From assembly GCA_035409945.1 (NCBI GenBank), contig DAONQC010000002.1, positions 1 through 64,000 on the forward strand: a stretch of 64,000 bases of DNA. Direction: 5' to 3'. A model generated the notes under the pieces. That model did not search any database. It was not told the DNA's origin and worked only from the letters and a program-made list of their open reading frames with translations. Each line of letters begins with the position of its first letter. Within the stretch, counting starts at the first letter, position 1. This document shows positions 8,917 to 17,311 of the stretch, one piece after another. The translations under genes were made by a program, and so were the position numbers. This stretch comes from MWEH01 sp035409945 (GTDB taxonomy: Bacteria; Bacillota; Clostridia; Christensenellales; DTU072).

Positions 8917-10385
8917 TACTTTTTCTTTCTCGTATCATTATCGTATTTTATTCTTGCGTGGTACATAGACGGAACTGCCTCAACCAAAACATCTTCTATC
9001 TTTTTCAAGTCCTCAAATGTAATGGGACAATCGGAGAACTGATCGGCGTCTGCTTTAGACTTGATTAGTTTTCTTACAAACTTACGGAATTCATCTATGT
9101 CATCAAAATTCCCTCTTGCTCTACTAGCAGCTTCTACAGTATCTGCAATCATAATGATAGCAGCTATTTTACTCTTTGGCTTAGGGCCAGGATAGCTATA
9201 TTCTATCTTGTCTAATTCATCTTCAGTATAACTTTGAGCTTTGTATAGAAAGTAATTAACAGGTGTGGTGCCGTGGTGTTCTACTGCGATGTCAGCAATA
9301 ATATCTGGCACTCTCGCCTTTTTAAGTATTTCACGTCCAGCAGTTACATGGTTAACTATCATGTAAACACTAACTTCAGGGATAATATCGTCGTGTGGAT
9401 TTACGCCTTTTTGGTTTTCTACAAAATATTCTGGATTTTCAATCTTACCTATGTCGTGGTAATATGCGGCAGCTTTTGCTAGCTGAGTATCTTCATCTAT
9501 CGCATCTGCACATAGTTCTGCAAGATTTCCTACAACAAGACTATGATTAAATGTTCCTGGAGCTTCTTGTACTAATCTCTTTAAGAGTGGAGTTTCTAAT
9601 GAGCATAACTCGGACAGTATAAAAACTGTGTTTACTCTAAAAGCATACTCCATTATTGGTAATATTAAAGTATAGATAGACACCGATAACACAATCGAGA
9701 TTATGGACCAAACGCCGCTCACAAGTATTGTATATGCATCTCTTATTCCTGCAGCTAAATGTACAAGCATAGGAATAAACGCCGATCCTAATGCTACTAC
9801 TATGCCTACTATTGTGAATTTTAGGCGAGTAGCTGACTTACTAAGCAAGAGCACTATAATAATTGAAGATACTAAAGAAGTTATAATTGCTCCGACGTTT
9901 TCACTGACTATTACAATATCCCTATCCCATAAAATGGATATCAAAAAGAACATATTTGACACAAAAAACTGTGTTAATATGCCTAACCTTTTATCAACCA
10001 GTGTTGCTATTAATAATGACCCTAAAAGCAGAGGAGCTATGTATACATTGATTAGTTCAGCAAATCCCCAAGAAGCAAAAAATGTTAACACTAACGAAGT
10101 ACACACTATTGCAAACATTTTATCTCTAGACATTGCATCGTGTTTTACATATTTTGTAGCAAATAAAATAATTGCGAGTAGCACCACATTTACTATGAAA
10201 ATTAAAGCTATCTCCATTAAACTTTTAGGCGAAACAACTTCATTAATTTTGTCCACTCCAAGCCCTGTCAGTTTAATGAAAAATGCTAGTAAAAACGAAG
10301 ATATTAAAAGTAGTGTAATTCTTACCCACATTTGCTTAGGGGTTATCTTTTCTTTTGGTTTTTTATAAACAAATTCTGCTTTCAT
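8916..10385 (-). CDS. PgpH-like 7TM-HD cyclic-di-AMP phosphodiesterase, short form
   Basis: 489 residues: a first membrane helix (~20-42), then about six more closely packed helices (~60-265), then a cytoplasmic HD domain with HSLVVGNLAE, YYHDIGKIENPEYF, the second-histidine NHVTAGREILKKA and AVEHHGTTP. This is the 7TMR-HD family whose characterised members (Listeria PgpH) hydrolyse c-di-AMP to pApA. Family members are usually ~700 residues with an extracellular domain of about 240 residues between helices 1 and 2. Here that loop is only ~15 residues, so the sensor domain is absent. The stop overlaps the ybeY-era ATG. The SD is AGAGAAGAG. Confidence 0.9.
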   Translation of the reverse strand: MKAEFVYKKPKEKITPKQMWVRITLLLISSFLLAFFIKLTGLGVDKINEVVSPKSLMEIALIFIVNVVLLAIILFATKYVKHDAMSRDKMFAIVCTSLVLTFFASWGFAELINVYIAPLLLGSLLIATLVDKRLGILTQFFVSNMFFLISILWDRDIVIVSENVGAIITSLVSSIIIVLLLSKSATRLKFTIVGIVVALGSAFIPMLVHLAAGIRDAYTILVSGVWSIISIVLSVSIYTLILPIMEYAFRVNTVFILSELCSLETPLLKRLVQEAPGTFNHSLVVGNLAELCADAIDEDTQLAKAAAYYHDIGKIENPEYFVENQKGVNPHDDIIPEVSVYMIVNHVTAGREILKKARVPDIIADIAVEHHGTTPVNYFLYKAQSYTEDELDKIEYSYPGPKPKSKIAAIIMIADTVEAASRARGNFDDIDEFRKFVRKLIKSKADADQFSDCPITFEDLKKIEDVLVEAVPSMYHARIKYDNDTRKKK

Positions 10386-10550
10386 CTCTTCTCTTTCTAC
10401 ATTAATTTTTTAATTATTCTTAGTTTGTGACGACACAGTCACAAACACTTGCATTTTAAAAAAGTATATAATAAAAGCGTAATAAAGTCTAGTTATATGG
10501 TGTTAGCGCACCTGCATCTTCGATAAATTTATCTATTTTTCCACTGCTTA
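10386..10550 (-). promoter_or_regulatory. leader of pgpH with a perfect 9-bp inverted repeat
   Basis: GTTTGTGAC at 10423-10431 and GTCACAAAC at 10438-10446 form a perfect hairpin with a six-base loop, about 40 bases before the pgpH ATG. A TATACT -10 candidate lies further upstream on the minus strand (~10466-10474). The repeat could be an operator or an mRNA hairpin. The rest of the stretch shows nothing recognisable. Confidence 0.5.
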
Positions 10551-10555
10551 GCATC

Positions 10556-10680
10556 TAATAATGCATTAACTATCTTCTTTCACTAAGCCAAGCTCAGTAA
10601 ATCTTAGGCTTTCTCCTTTGAAGGGATATAAGACACACCTTAATCGACCATTACGGTTTTTTCTAAGCTAGAACACTTGG
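10556..10680 (-). repeat. decayed copy of the dnaB 3' end
   Basis: About 120 bases match the last part of dnaB (10700-10820) with an offset of 141. On the minus strand the copy stays in frame and ends GESLRFTELGLVKEDS-stop, against GENVRFTEIGLREDS-stop in dnaB. Upstream of that LRCVLYPFK matches LKRILYHFK. Differences are largely conservative, so this reads like the C-terminus of a diverged dnaB rather than random drift. Confidence 0.88.
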
Positions 10681-10706
10681 TTGCTTTGTCTAATCTAATT
10701 AATACA

Positions 10707-12131
10707 TTAACTATCTTCTCGTAAACCAATCTCAGTAAATCGAACGTTTTCTCCTTTGAAGTGATATAAGATACGTTTTAGTGCACCGTTACGATTCTTT
10801 TCTATAGCTAGAATGATATTTCCTTCACTTTTGTCTTCTGCCTCTTCGTCTTCACGAGCTAAAAACATGACAACGTCAGCATCTTGTTCTATAGAGCCTG
10901 ACTGTCTTAAGTCTGAAAGTTTAGGTATTATAGCCTTACCTTTGTCCCCTTTTCTACCGTCTAATCTTCTAAGCTGTGAAAGGGCAATTACTGGACATTT
11001 TAAATCCATAGCCATCATTTTTAACTGACGACTTATTTTAGTAATTTCCGCAGTCTCGTTTATTAAAACACTGGAACTTTGGGTTGGATCTATGATGCTT
11101 AGAAGTTGTAAATAGTCGATTACAATTAAGTCCAAACGTTTCTTTTCTAATTTTAATCTTCTGCACTTCGACCAAATATTACTTGGAGTTTGAGCTGAGG
11201 TATCATCTAAGTAAAGACTGGATCTCGTAAGCTTATTATGAACAGAAATAATATCTTCAAAATCTGATTGCTGAAAATCAGCTCTAAAAGCTTGGTTCAT
11301 TGTTATATTCGTGGTTATAGACAAAATTCTTTTAATAATTTCTTCCTTGCCCATTTCCAGTGAGAAAAATGCTATTACTTTATCACTTTCTTGATTATTT
11401 TCAAAGTCTCCTTCGATTATTTTCGTAACAATATTTGTGACAAATGCAGATTTACCAACCGATGGTCTTGCTGCAAGAATAATAAGGTTGCTTTCTCTAA
11501 GACCACCCGTATGATGATCCAGTAATTTATAATTAGTTGAAAGACCCTTAAAAGCGTCTCTGTTACCTGCTAATTTATCTAATTTAGCAATATATCTAGT
11601 AGATGCATCTCCTGCCTTTTCAAGCGATTGCAAACTCCCTACACCATCAGACAGCTCAAACACCTTTTTCTGAACATCATCTAAACATGTATTATAATCC
11701 GCTGTTGTCCCTGCTGCATTAGTTATCTCTTTCCCTGTTGAGAGTATGCGCCTTAAAATCATGTCGTTATGAAGAGCTTTATAATATTCGTTTCCGTTAT
11801 ATCTATAAACGAGTTCGTTTACTATCTCGAGCATATATTCCAACAGACCTGCTTCCCCTAGTCCATTGTTAGTTAGATAACTATCAACTACAATCGGATC
11901 AACAGTTGAGGTTAGAGCTAGTGCTTTAATTGCATTAAATATCTTTTTATTACGAGGGTTATTGAAATACTCATCTGTCATCTTCGTTGCAAAATCAGGA
12001 GCTTCGTCGGGATTGCTTAATAAAACTCCCAGCATACTTCTTTCTGCTGCTATATTCGCTGGAAATCTAAAAGGTTTTCCATCCTTTTTATTCTCTTCTA
12101 TTTTTTCGTTTACATTAAACTCTTCTGCCAT
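10707..12131 (-). CDS. dnaB: replicative DNA helicase DnaB
   Basis: 474 residues. The N-terminal helical domain starts at AAERSMLGVLL (~30). The RecA-like C-terminal domain has the Walker A AARPSVGKSAF, ALSQLRR, the Walker B stretch LDLIVIDYLQLL and SDLRQSGSIEQDADVV. It is the hexameric helicase that drives the replication fork (named DnaC in Bacillus subtilis). A GGAGG site precedes the ATG. The common partner rplI is not adjacent. Its 3' end is duplicated in the spacer that follows. No intein is present in the Walker A region. Confidence 0.97.
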   Translation of the reverse strand: MAEEFNVNEKIEENKKDGKPFRFPANIAAERSMLGVLLSNPDEAPDFATKMTDEYFNNPRNKKIFNAIKALALTSTVDPIVVDSYLTNNGLGEAGLLEYMLEIVNELVYRYNGNEYYKALHNDMILRRILSTGKEITNAAGTTADYNTCLDDVQKKVFELSDGVGSLQSLEKAGDASTRYIAKLDKLAGNRDAFKGLSTNYKLLDHHTGGLRESNLIILAARPSVGKSAFVTNIVTKIIEGDFENNQESDKVIAFFSLEMGKEEIIKRILSITTNITMNQAFRADFQQSDFEDIISVHNKLTRSSLYLDDTSAQTPSNIWSKCRRLKLEKKRLDLIVIDYLQLLSIIDPTQSSSVLINETAEITKISRQLKMMAMDLKCPVIALSQLRRLDGRKGDKGKAIIPKLSDLRQSGSIEQDADVVMFLAREDEEAEDKSEGNIILAIEKNRNGALKRILYHFKGENVRFTEIGLREDS

Positions 12132-12179
12132 TTAAGCCTCCATACTTACTCTAACAATTTATTCATTCACAGTCTCATT

Positions 12180-12445
12180 ATAAACTTTAGTGGTATGCAT
12201 TACACAGCTAGATACCTATTATAAGTACTATTTTTCTATATCCTCTTTTCTTTAGTCCGTTACTTTTTGAGCTACCTAGTTAGCACTTAAGACAACCAAA
12301 AGATTTTCTAAATTTCTTAGCTTTTGCGCCCTTAGGCGATACACACTTAGATAACCATCGACTTTTCTATATCTTCTTCTTTTAGTCCAACATTTTTCAA
12401 ACCACCAGGCCAGCACTTAAGATAACTAAAAGATTTTCTAAATTT
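12180..12445 (-). repeat. ~130-bp tandem duplication at the end of the 12.4-13.3 kb gene
   Basis: AGATTTTCTAAATTTCT occurs at 12301 and 12431, and the bases around it repeat with a 130-base period. The repeated block contains TATAGAAAA and GCACTTAAGA. It begins at the last codons of the upstream gene: GCAAAAACTGTAG in the gene, GCAAAAGCTAAG in the copy. Apart from these copies, the dnaB-upstream spacer 12132-12445 holds no gene. Confidence 0.75.
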
Positions 12446-13342
12446 CTACAGTTTTTGCACATCTTCGATGCGGATATCACCCAAACCATCTTTCTTAGTA
12501 TTGTTTTTTGCTTGCCAATATCTTATAAATATTGTTACTGCTAAAGCCACTGAGATAATGGCTAGTAAGGTGATATTAAAGCCTGTTGAATTATATGTCC
12601 TTTGTGTAAGAACAATCTTTTTATTGTTTACCTCATTTTTTGACATGATAAATTCATGGATATATAACTTTTCACCCTTATCATAATGTATCCTATCAGC
12701 ATTAGTTGAAAGCGTCTTTTGCGACATATATGTACCATATACATACACATAACGGAAATTATCGTTAGTAACGCCATATCCCTGCATTTCATTAATTGCT
12801 TCGTCAGCTAGTGATAGATATTGATTTTTTGCAATATTTTTAAAAACCGTATCCGTAGAAAACTCGTATATATTTCTATAAAAGCCCCAGGTTTTTAAGC
12901 CGCTCTTTGGATCATAAACTTCATATCCGTCTCTTTCGGGGTCCAAAACAGCTCTATTATGGGCACTAGAGTATGTCACTATGTCAATAGATAATGAAAA
13001 GCCATCCTCACTAGCAGTGACGGTAAGCCCCTTTTCTTCAAACTTAGCCTTCAGTGTTGTCAGCTTTAAGGCAAGAGCGTTTTTATTCGCTTCTTTGTCT
13101 GTAGGTGTCATATCTTTTGTCAACTCATCTATGTTTAGATTGACTTGCATATAATACTTAATTTTCCCAAGGGAGTAGTTTTTTACTCCATAAACAATCT
13201 CCGCAGCGTGTGGTGAAGTGGTAGATGCTTCAGCTTTTAAAGGCTGGAATGCACAAAGTATAACAAATGCTATCAACACTACAAGTATTGAAATGGCGGT
13301 CATACTAACTATTTTTTTTAAGTCTATTTCTATTTTCTTCAT
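12446..13342 (-). CDS. membrane-anchored extracytoplasmic protein of unknown function
   Basis: 298 residues, not recognised. An N-terminal hydrophobic helix (~13-33) with a possible AEA signal-peptidase site is followed by ~220 extracytoplasmic residues. A second hydrophobic segment (~255-275, ITLLAIISVALAVTIFI) and a short charged tail end it. The topology is therefore secreted with a C-terminal anchor, or anchored at both ends. The middle is rich in Tyr, Asn and Lys, with no motif I know. The ribosome site is weak. It resembles the 36,982-38,406 protein in layout, not in sequence. Confidence 0.8.
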   Translation of the reverse strand: MKKIEIDLKKIVSMTAISILVVLIAFVILCAFQPLKAEASTTSPHAAEIVYGVKNYSLGKIKYYMQVNLNIDELTKDMTPTDKEANKNALALKLTTLKAKFEEKGLTVTASEDGFSLSIDIVTYSSAHNRAVLDPERDGYEVYDPKSGLKTWGFYRNIYEFSTDTVFKNIAKNQYLSLADEAINEMQGYGVTNDNFRYVYVYGTYMSQKTLSTNADRIHYDKGEKLYIHEFIMSKNEVNNKKIVLTQRTYNSTGFNITLLAIISVALAVTIFIRYWQAKNNTKKDGLGDIRIEDVQKL

Positions 13343-13561
13343 TATTTCTCTATTGTTTTACTATCTTATTTGGTGGCATAACACCGTTTTTAATCTATTT
13401 TTATTACCTCAAGCTCTTTATGTCCAACTTACAACTATTACTTGTGAGTTGGATTTATATTTTCAATTTCAAACATTATCTCAAGCTTACATCCTTAATG
13501 TACTATCGCCAGTTGTCAGCCAAGTTGTATTTATGATGCCTCGATTTTAAAGCAGTGGTTA
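13343..13561. other. spacer with an inverted repeat
   Basis: TCCAACT at 13433-13439 pairs with AGTTGGA at 13447-13453, with further ACAA/TTGT pairing inside. It lies downstream of pepF and upstream of the unknown gene. There is no T-tract, so it is not a clear terminator. A plus-strand ORF covering part of the stretch has no coding signs. Confidence 0.35.
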
Positions 13562-15337
13562 TTACTTTTTTTGTAACTTTTTTAGTTCATTAACAGCATT
13601 TGCAAACTCATTCATGGCAACCTCAAAAGGTTTTTCACTCATAAGATCAACATCAGCAAGTTTTAGTATTTCCACTGGTGGTAACGAACATCCTGCGGAT
13701 AGCATTTTGAAATATTTAGGGACATAATCTTCGCCTTGTTCTAGTACTTTATTTGCAATGTTAATAGCAGCAGTAATTCCCGTAGCATATTTATACACAT
13801 AAAATGCTCTATAAAAATGAGGTATTCTCATCCATTCGTATGCTATTTCCTTATCGTGCTCAACACCTGGTCCATAATATGCCTTATTTAGTCTCAAATA
13901 CTCCTCACTTAGAAGCTCTGGAGTTAGAGGTTTAAACTGTTCATAAGTCTCGTGAGCAAATTTTTCAAACTCCGCAAACATCGTTTGCCTAAATAATGTA
14001 GTACGAACCATAGAAATGAAATAATTTAGTAAAAACTCTCTCATTTTTGCATCTGCAGACTTAAGTAGATACTTAAGCATCAACACTTCATTAACAGTAC
14101 TTGCAACTTCTGCTACAAAGATTGTGTAATCTGCTTTTGAGAAAGGTTGTGCCGAATTGGACATGTATGAATGTATCGCATGCCCCATTTCATGTGCAAT
14201 CGTGAATATGTCTGAAGTGGTTTTTGTATAGTTAAGGAGCACAAATGGCGTGTGGTCATATATGCCGACAGAATAAGCCCCGCTTCTTTTGTTTTCTGTT
14301 TCGTATACATCTATCCACCTTGTTTCATAAGCCTTTCTTAAGATTTTATTATATTCCTTACCAAGAGGAGCTAAGGCTTTACAAACAAGCTCATATGCAT
14401 CTTCATATTCTAACTCCATTGTCACATCTTTACTTAATGGCATATACATATCATACATATGCATCTTATCTAATCCTAAAATTTCCTTTCTTAGCTTTAT
14501 ATACTCATGCATTTTAGGAGTGTTTTTCATAACGGAATTAACTAAATTGTTATAAACTTCTACGGGCACATCCTCGTTATATAAAGCTCCTGCTAAAGCA
14601 CTATCATATTTCCTTATTTTTGCAAAAGCACTATCTTTTTTTACAGATGATATATATGTCATTCCCACTGTATTTATGAAGTCTATGTACCGCTTATAAT
14701 ATTCTTTAAAAGCATTTTCTCTAAGCACTGCATCTTTGCTTTCTAAATAAACAGCATAGGTTCCGTGTGATAAAGGATGAGCATTCCCATCTTTATCAAG
14801 CACATCGCTAAACTTTAAATCCGCATTATCAAACATAGTGAAAACTTCTTGATACCCTGAGGAAAAAGCTGATACTTCAGCTAAAACCTTTTCTTCTTTT
14901 TCGCTTAATATATGTTTTTTCTGTCTTATAATGTCATAGAGTACAACACTAAAATCTGCATACTTAGGGCTGTTTTTCATTTCCTCTAGCACACTATCGT
15001 CAAATGCTGACAATTCAGGGTTAATAAATGACAGTTTGGAACTAAATGTTGTAAGTAACATTTGTACTTTACCTATACGCGATTGATTTTCTGGTAAAGC
15101 GGTATTTTCGTCCCTCTTCATCATGGCGTAAACATATAATCTACTTCCCAAACGTTCAGCTTCCACCGTTAAGTTCAAGCAATCAATAGCGTTATCTTTG
15201 TTTAGTTTCCCTTGATACGCCTCAAATTTATTTATCATTTCATTTGCAAGAGCTAAACCTTTTTCAAATTCTTCCTCATTTGCAAACAACCCTGTTGTGT
15301 CCCATGTGCGATTTTCTGGCACGTCTTTTCTTAACAT
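13562..15337 (-). CDS. pepF: oligoendopeptidase F (M3B metallopeptidase)
   Basis: 591 residues, the normal size for PepF. The zinc motif HEMGH sits in FTIAHEMGHAIHSYMS (~380) and the third ligand Glu lies in FVAEVASTVNEVL. The N-terminal helical part and the DxYxPL region (MYDMYMPL) fit the M3B clan. PepF cleaves short peptides of about 7-17 residues in the cytoplasm; no signal peptide is present. The SD is AGAGGTG before the ATG. It is a single gene between an unknown membrane protein and pncB. Confidence 0.96.
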   Translation of the reverse strand: MLRKDVPENRTWDTTGLFANEEEFEKGLALANEMINKFEAYQGKLNKDNAIDCLNLTVEAERLGSRLYVYAMMKRDENTALPENQSRIGKVQMLLTTFSSKLSFINPELSAFDDSVLEEMKNSPKYADFSVVLYDIIRQKKHILSEKEEKVLAEVSAFSSGYQEVFTMFDNADLKFSDVLDKDGNAHPLSHGTYAVYLESKDAVLRENAFKEYYKRYIDFINTVGMTYISSVKKDSAFAKIRKYDSALAGALYNEDVPVEVYNNLVNSVMKNTPKMHEYIKLRKEILGLDKMHMYDMYMPLSKDVTMELEYEDAYELVCKALAPLGKEYNKILRKAYETRWIDVYETENKRSGAYSVGIYDHTPFVLLNYTKTTSDIFTIAHEMGHAIHSYMSNSAQPFSKADYTIFVAEVASTVNEVLMLKYLLKSADAKMREFLLNYFISMVRTTLFRQTMFAEFEKFAHETYEQFKPLTPELLSEEYLRLNKAYYGPGVEHDKEIAYEWMRIPHFYRAFYVYKYATGITAAINIANKVLEQGEDYVPKYFKMLSAGCSLPPVEILKLADVDLMSEKPFEVAMNEFANAVNELKKLQKK

Positions 15338-15469
15338 CCTACACCTCTTCTAATAATTTTTTCGAACCTACTAGCCCAAAATGGTTAGCAATACTCTTAT
15401 GCTCTAGGCCATATAACTAGACCGTTAAGTATTTAATTTGTATGTTTTTTAAGTATAACACATTAGAGT

Positions 15470-15730
15470 GTTATTGGGTATAAAACTATTGTTTCTTATT
15501 TTTGTAAATCATACAATTTATCTAACTGATCTACTTTGCATGTCTAATGCTTATCATCTTTATTTAGCTATACCACTACTGTTTCTTGCTTGCGTAATCG
15601 TACATTTCATCTGCGTGGTCTACTTTGTATATTTAAGCAACATACCTATTGGATTTACATAAATCATATAATTTTCTGACAATCTACTTTTTATATCTAA
15701 AGCTTATCCATCATTATTATAGGTATGCAG
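15470..15730 (-). repeat. three decayed copies of the pncB 3' end
   Basis: The spacer is largely made of copies of the last ~75 bases of pncB. One at ~15,487-15,560 keeps the minus-strand AAGAAACAATAG gene ending. One at ~15,573-15,640 has AAGAAACAGTAG and has lost an internal stretch. One at ~15,655-15,715 keeps the TATATGATTTA block. Spacings between copies are about 88, 66 and 107 bases. All are interrupted or shifted. The rest of 15,338-15,470 shows nothing. Confidence 0.82.
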
Positions 15731-17152
15731 CTATTGTTTCTTACTCGCATAAAGTAGCTTCTTGCGTAAATCATACAACTTGTCTGAATGGTCTACCTTG
15801 TATATATGAGGATTATGCATCCTTAGATATTCCTCCCAGAATTCATCAATCCCTTTCTGGGCATATTTTACTGTTTTTGCAAGAGGTGGAACTTTATACA
15901 CCTGCTTACCTTTTATAAATATTGGCACAGGCAACTCCCTCATTTCATAACTAGTAAATGTCTTTTGCTTCCATGTTTCGACAGGATGGAATATTGTTAA
16001 TGGCTTAGTTGTATCAAACTCTTCATCCCTAAGTGAGATTAAATCTGCAGCTGCTTTTCCTTCAGAGTAGATTCTATATACTGTTTTAAAACCCGGTAGA
16101 GTCATCTTCTCTAATGTATCAGATATTTTCATTTTTGGTTCGAGTTCCCCATTTTCTTCGATTGCTACAAGTTTATATACCCCACCAAGAGCAGCTACTG
16201 GATGCCCTGTTATTAATTTAGTTCCAATACCCCAACTATCTATTTTTGCCTGCTGACTCTTTAAAGACATTATAATCTCTTCATCTATGTCACCAGATGC
16301 GCATATCTTTACATTTTTAAAACCAGCGTCATCTAATTGTTTTCTCGCAGCTTTTGTTAGATATGCTAGATCTCCACTGTCTATCCTTATCCCTATAGGT
16401 TCATATCCCTTTTCTCTTAATTCTTTAAAGACAGTTATAGCATTAGGAACCCCACTCCCTAAAGTGTCATAAGTGTCGACAAGTAATATACAAGCATTTG
16501 GATAAGTATTTGCATATGCTCTAAAAGCATCAATTTCAGTAGGGAAACTCATTACCCAGCTATGCGCATGAGTGCCACTTACAGGCACATCAAACATTTG
16601 ACCCGCTAAAACATTGGATGTAGATTTGCATCCACCTATAATGCTACCTCTACTTCCATATATGCCAGCATCAGGTCCTTGAGCCCTGCGCAAGCCAAAT
16701 TCTGCAACAGCACCTTTCGTCTCTTGCGTTATCTTCATAGTTTTTGTAGCAATTAGCGTTTGATGATTAATAATATTTAAAAGTGCAGATTCTATTAACT
16801 GCGCCTCAAAAAGAGTAGCTTTTACAGTTAAAATAGGCTCGCCTGGGAAGGCTATTTCCCCTTCACGCATGGCATAAATATCGCCAGTAAACTTAAAATC
16901 TTTAATTTTCTCAAAAAACTTCGGCCCGAATAAGTTTAATGATTTTAAGTAGTTTATGTCATCTTCTGTGAATCTTAAATTATTGATATAGTCAATAGCC
17001 TGTTCGAGTCCTGCAACTAAAGCAAAGTCAATGTACTCAGTTTTTCTAAAAAACAAATCAAAAACTGCTTCTCTATCAGCCATGCCACTTTCAAGATAGC
17101 CATTCATCATCGTTAGTTCGTACAAGTCTGTTAATAACGTTAAATTTCTCAT
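15731..17152 (-). CDS. pncB: nicotinate phosphoribosyltransferase
   Basis: About 473 residues. It begins LLTDLYELTMMNGYL, a hallmark of the family, and has FGLRRAQGPD, GGCKSTSNVLAG, SGTHAHSWVMSF (the His conserved in the active site), LLVDTYDTLGSG, IRIDSGDLAYL and GIGTKL. The enzyme converts nicotinate, PRPP and ATP to nicotinate mononucleotide in the Preiss-Handler salvage route to NAD. I start it at ATG 17152, behind GGAGGG; an in-frame TTG at 17167 overlaps that site and is unlikely. Three broken copies of its 3' end follow the stop. Confidence 0.96.
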   Translation of the reverse strand: MRNLTLLTDLYELTMMNGYLESGMADREAVFDLFFRKTEYIDFALVAGLEQAIDYINNLRFTEDDINYLKSLNLFGPKFFEKIKDFKFTGDIYAMREGEIAFPGEPILTVKATLFEAQLIESALLNIINHQTLIATKTMKITQETKGAVAEFGLRRAQGPDAGIYGSRGSIIGGCKSTSNVLAGQMFDVPVSGTHAHSWVMSFPTEIDAFRAYANTYPNACILLVDTYDTLGSGVPNAITVFKELREKGYEPIGIRIDSGDLAYLTKAARKQLDDAGFKNVKICASGDIDEEIIMSLKSQQAKIDSWGIGTKLITGHPVAALGGVYKLVAIEENGELEPKMKISDTLEKMTLPGFKTVYRIYSEGKAAADLISLRDEEFDTTKPLTIFHPVETWKQKTFTSYEMRELPVPIFIKGKQVYKVPPLAKTVKYAQKGIDEFWEEYLRMHNPHIYKVDHSDKLYDLRKKLLYASKKQ

Positions 17153-17167
17153 GTTATCCCTCCACAA

Positions 17168-17311
17168 AAAAATCTATTCGATTAGATTTGAGTTCTCCTG
17201 TGTTTTACTACAATAATGGATTCAAGTATTATTGTGTTTTCCAAATATATACCGCTAGGTTAGACTTTCGTTTCTTGTCTATACTGAAGAAACTATATGG
17301 CTAATCTAAAG
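17168..17311. other. pncB-galK spacer with two hairpins
   Basis: ACAATAAT (17210-17217) pairs with ATTATTGT (17228-17235), and GTTTCTT (17270-17276) pairs with AAGAAAC (17287-17293). Neither has a T-tract on the minus strand. The first lies about 60 bases before pncB and could be an operator of pncB. No regulator can be named. Confidence 0.35.

Noticed and set aside
9703..10368. 221-residue plus-strand ORF
   Set aside because: Antisense to the membrane part of pgpH; a long shadow ORF expected opposite hydrophobic coding sequence.
15468..15918. Two plus-strand ORFs of 64 and 89 residues
   Set aside because: They fall on the decayed pncB-end copies and on the antisense of the pncB end itself.
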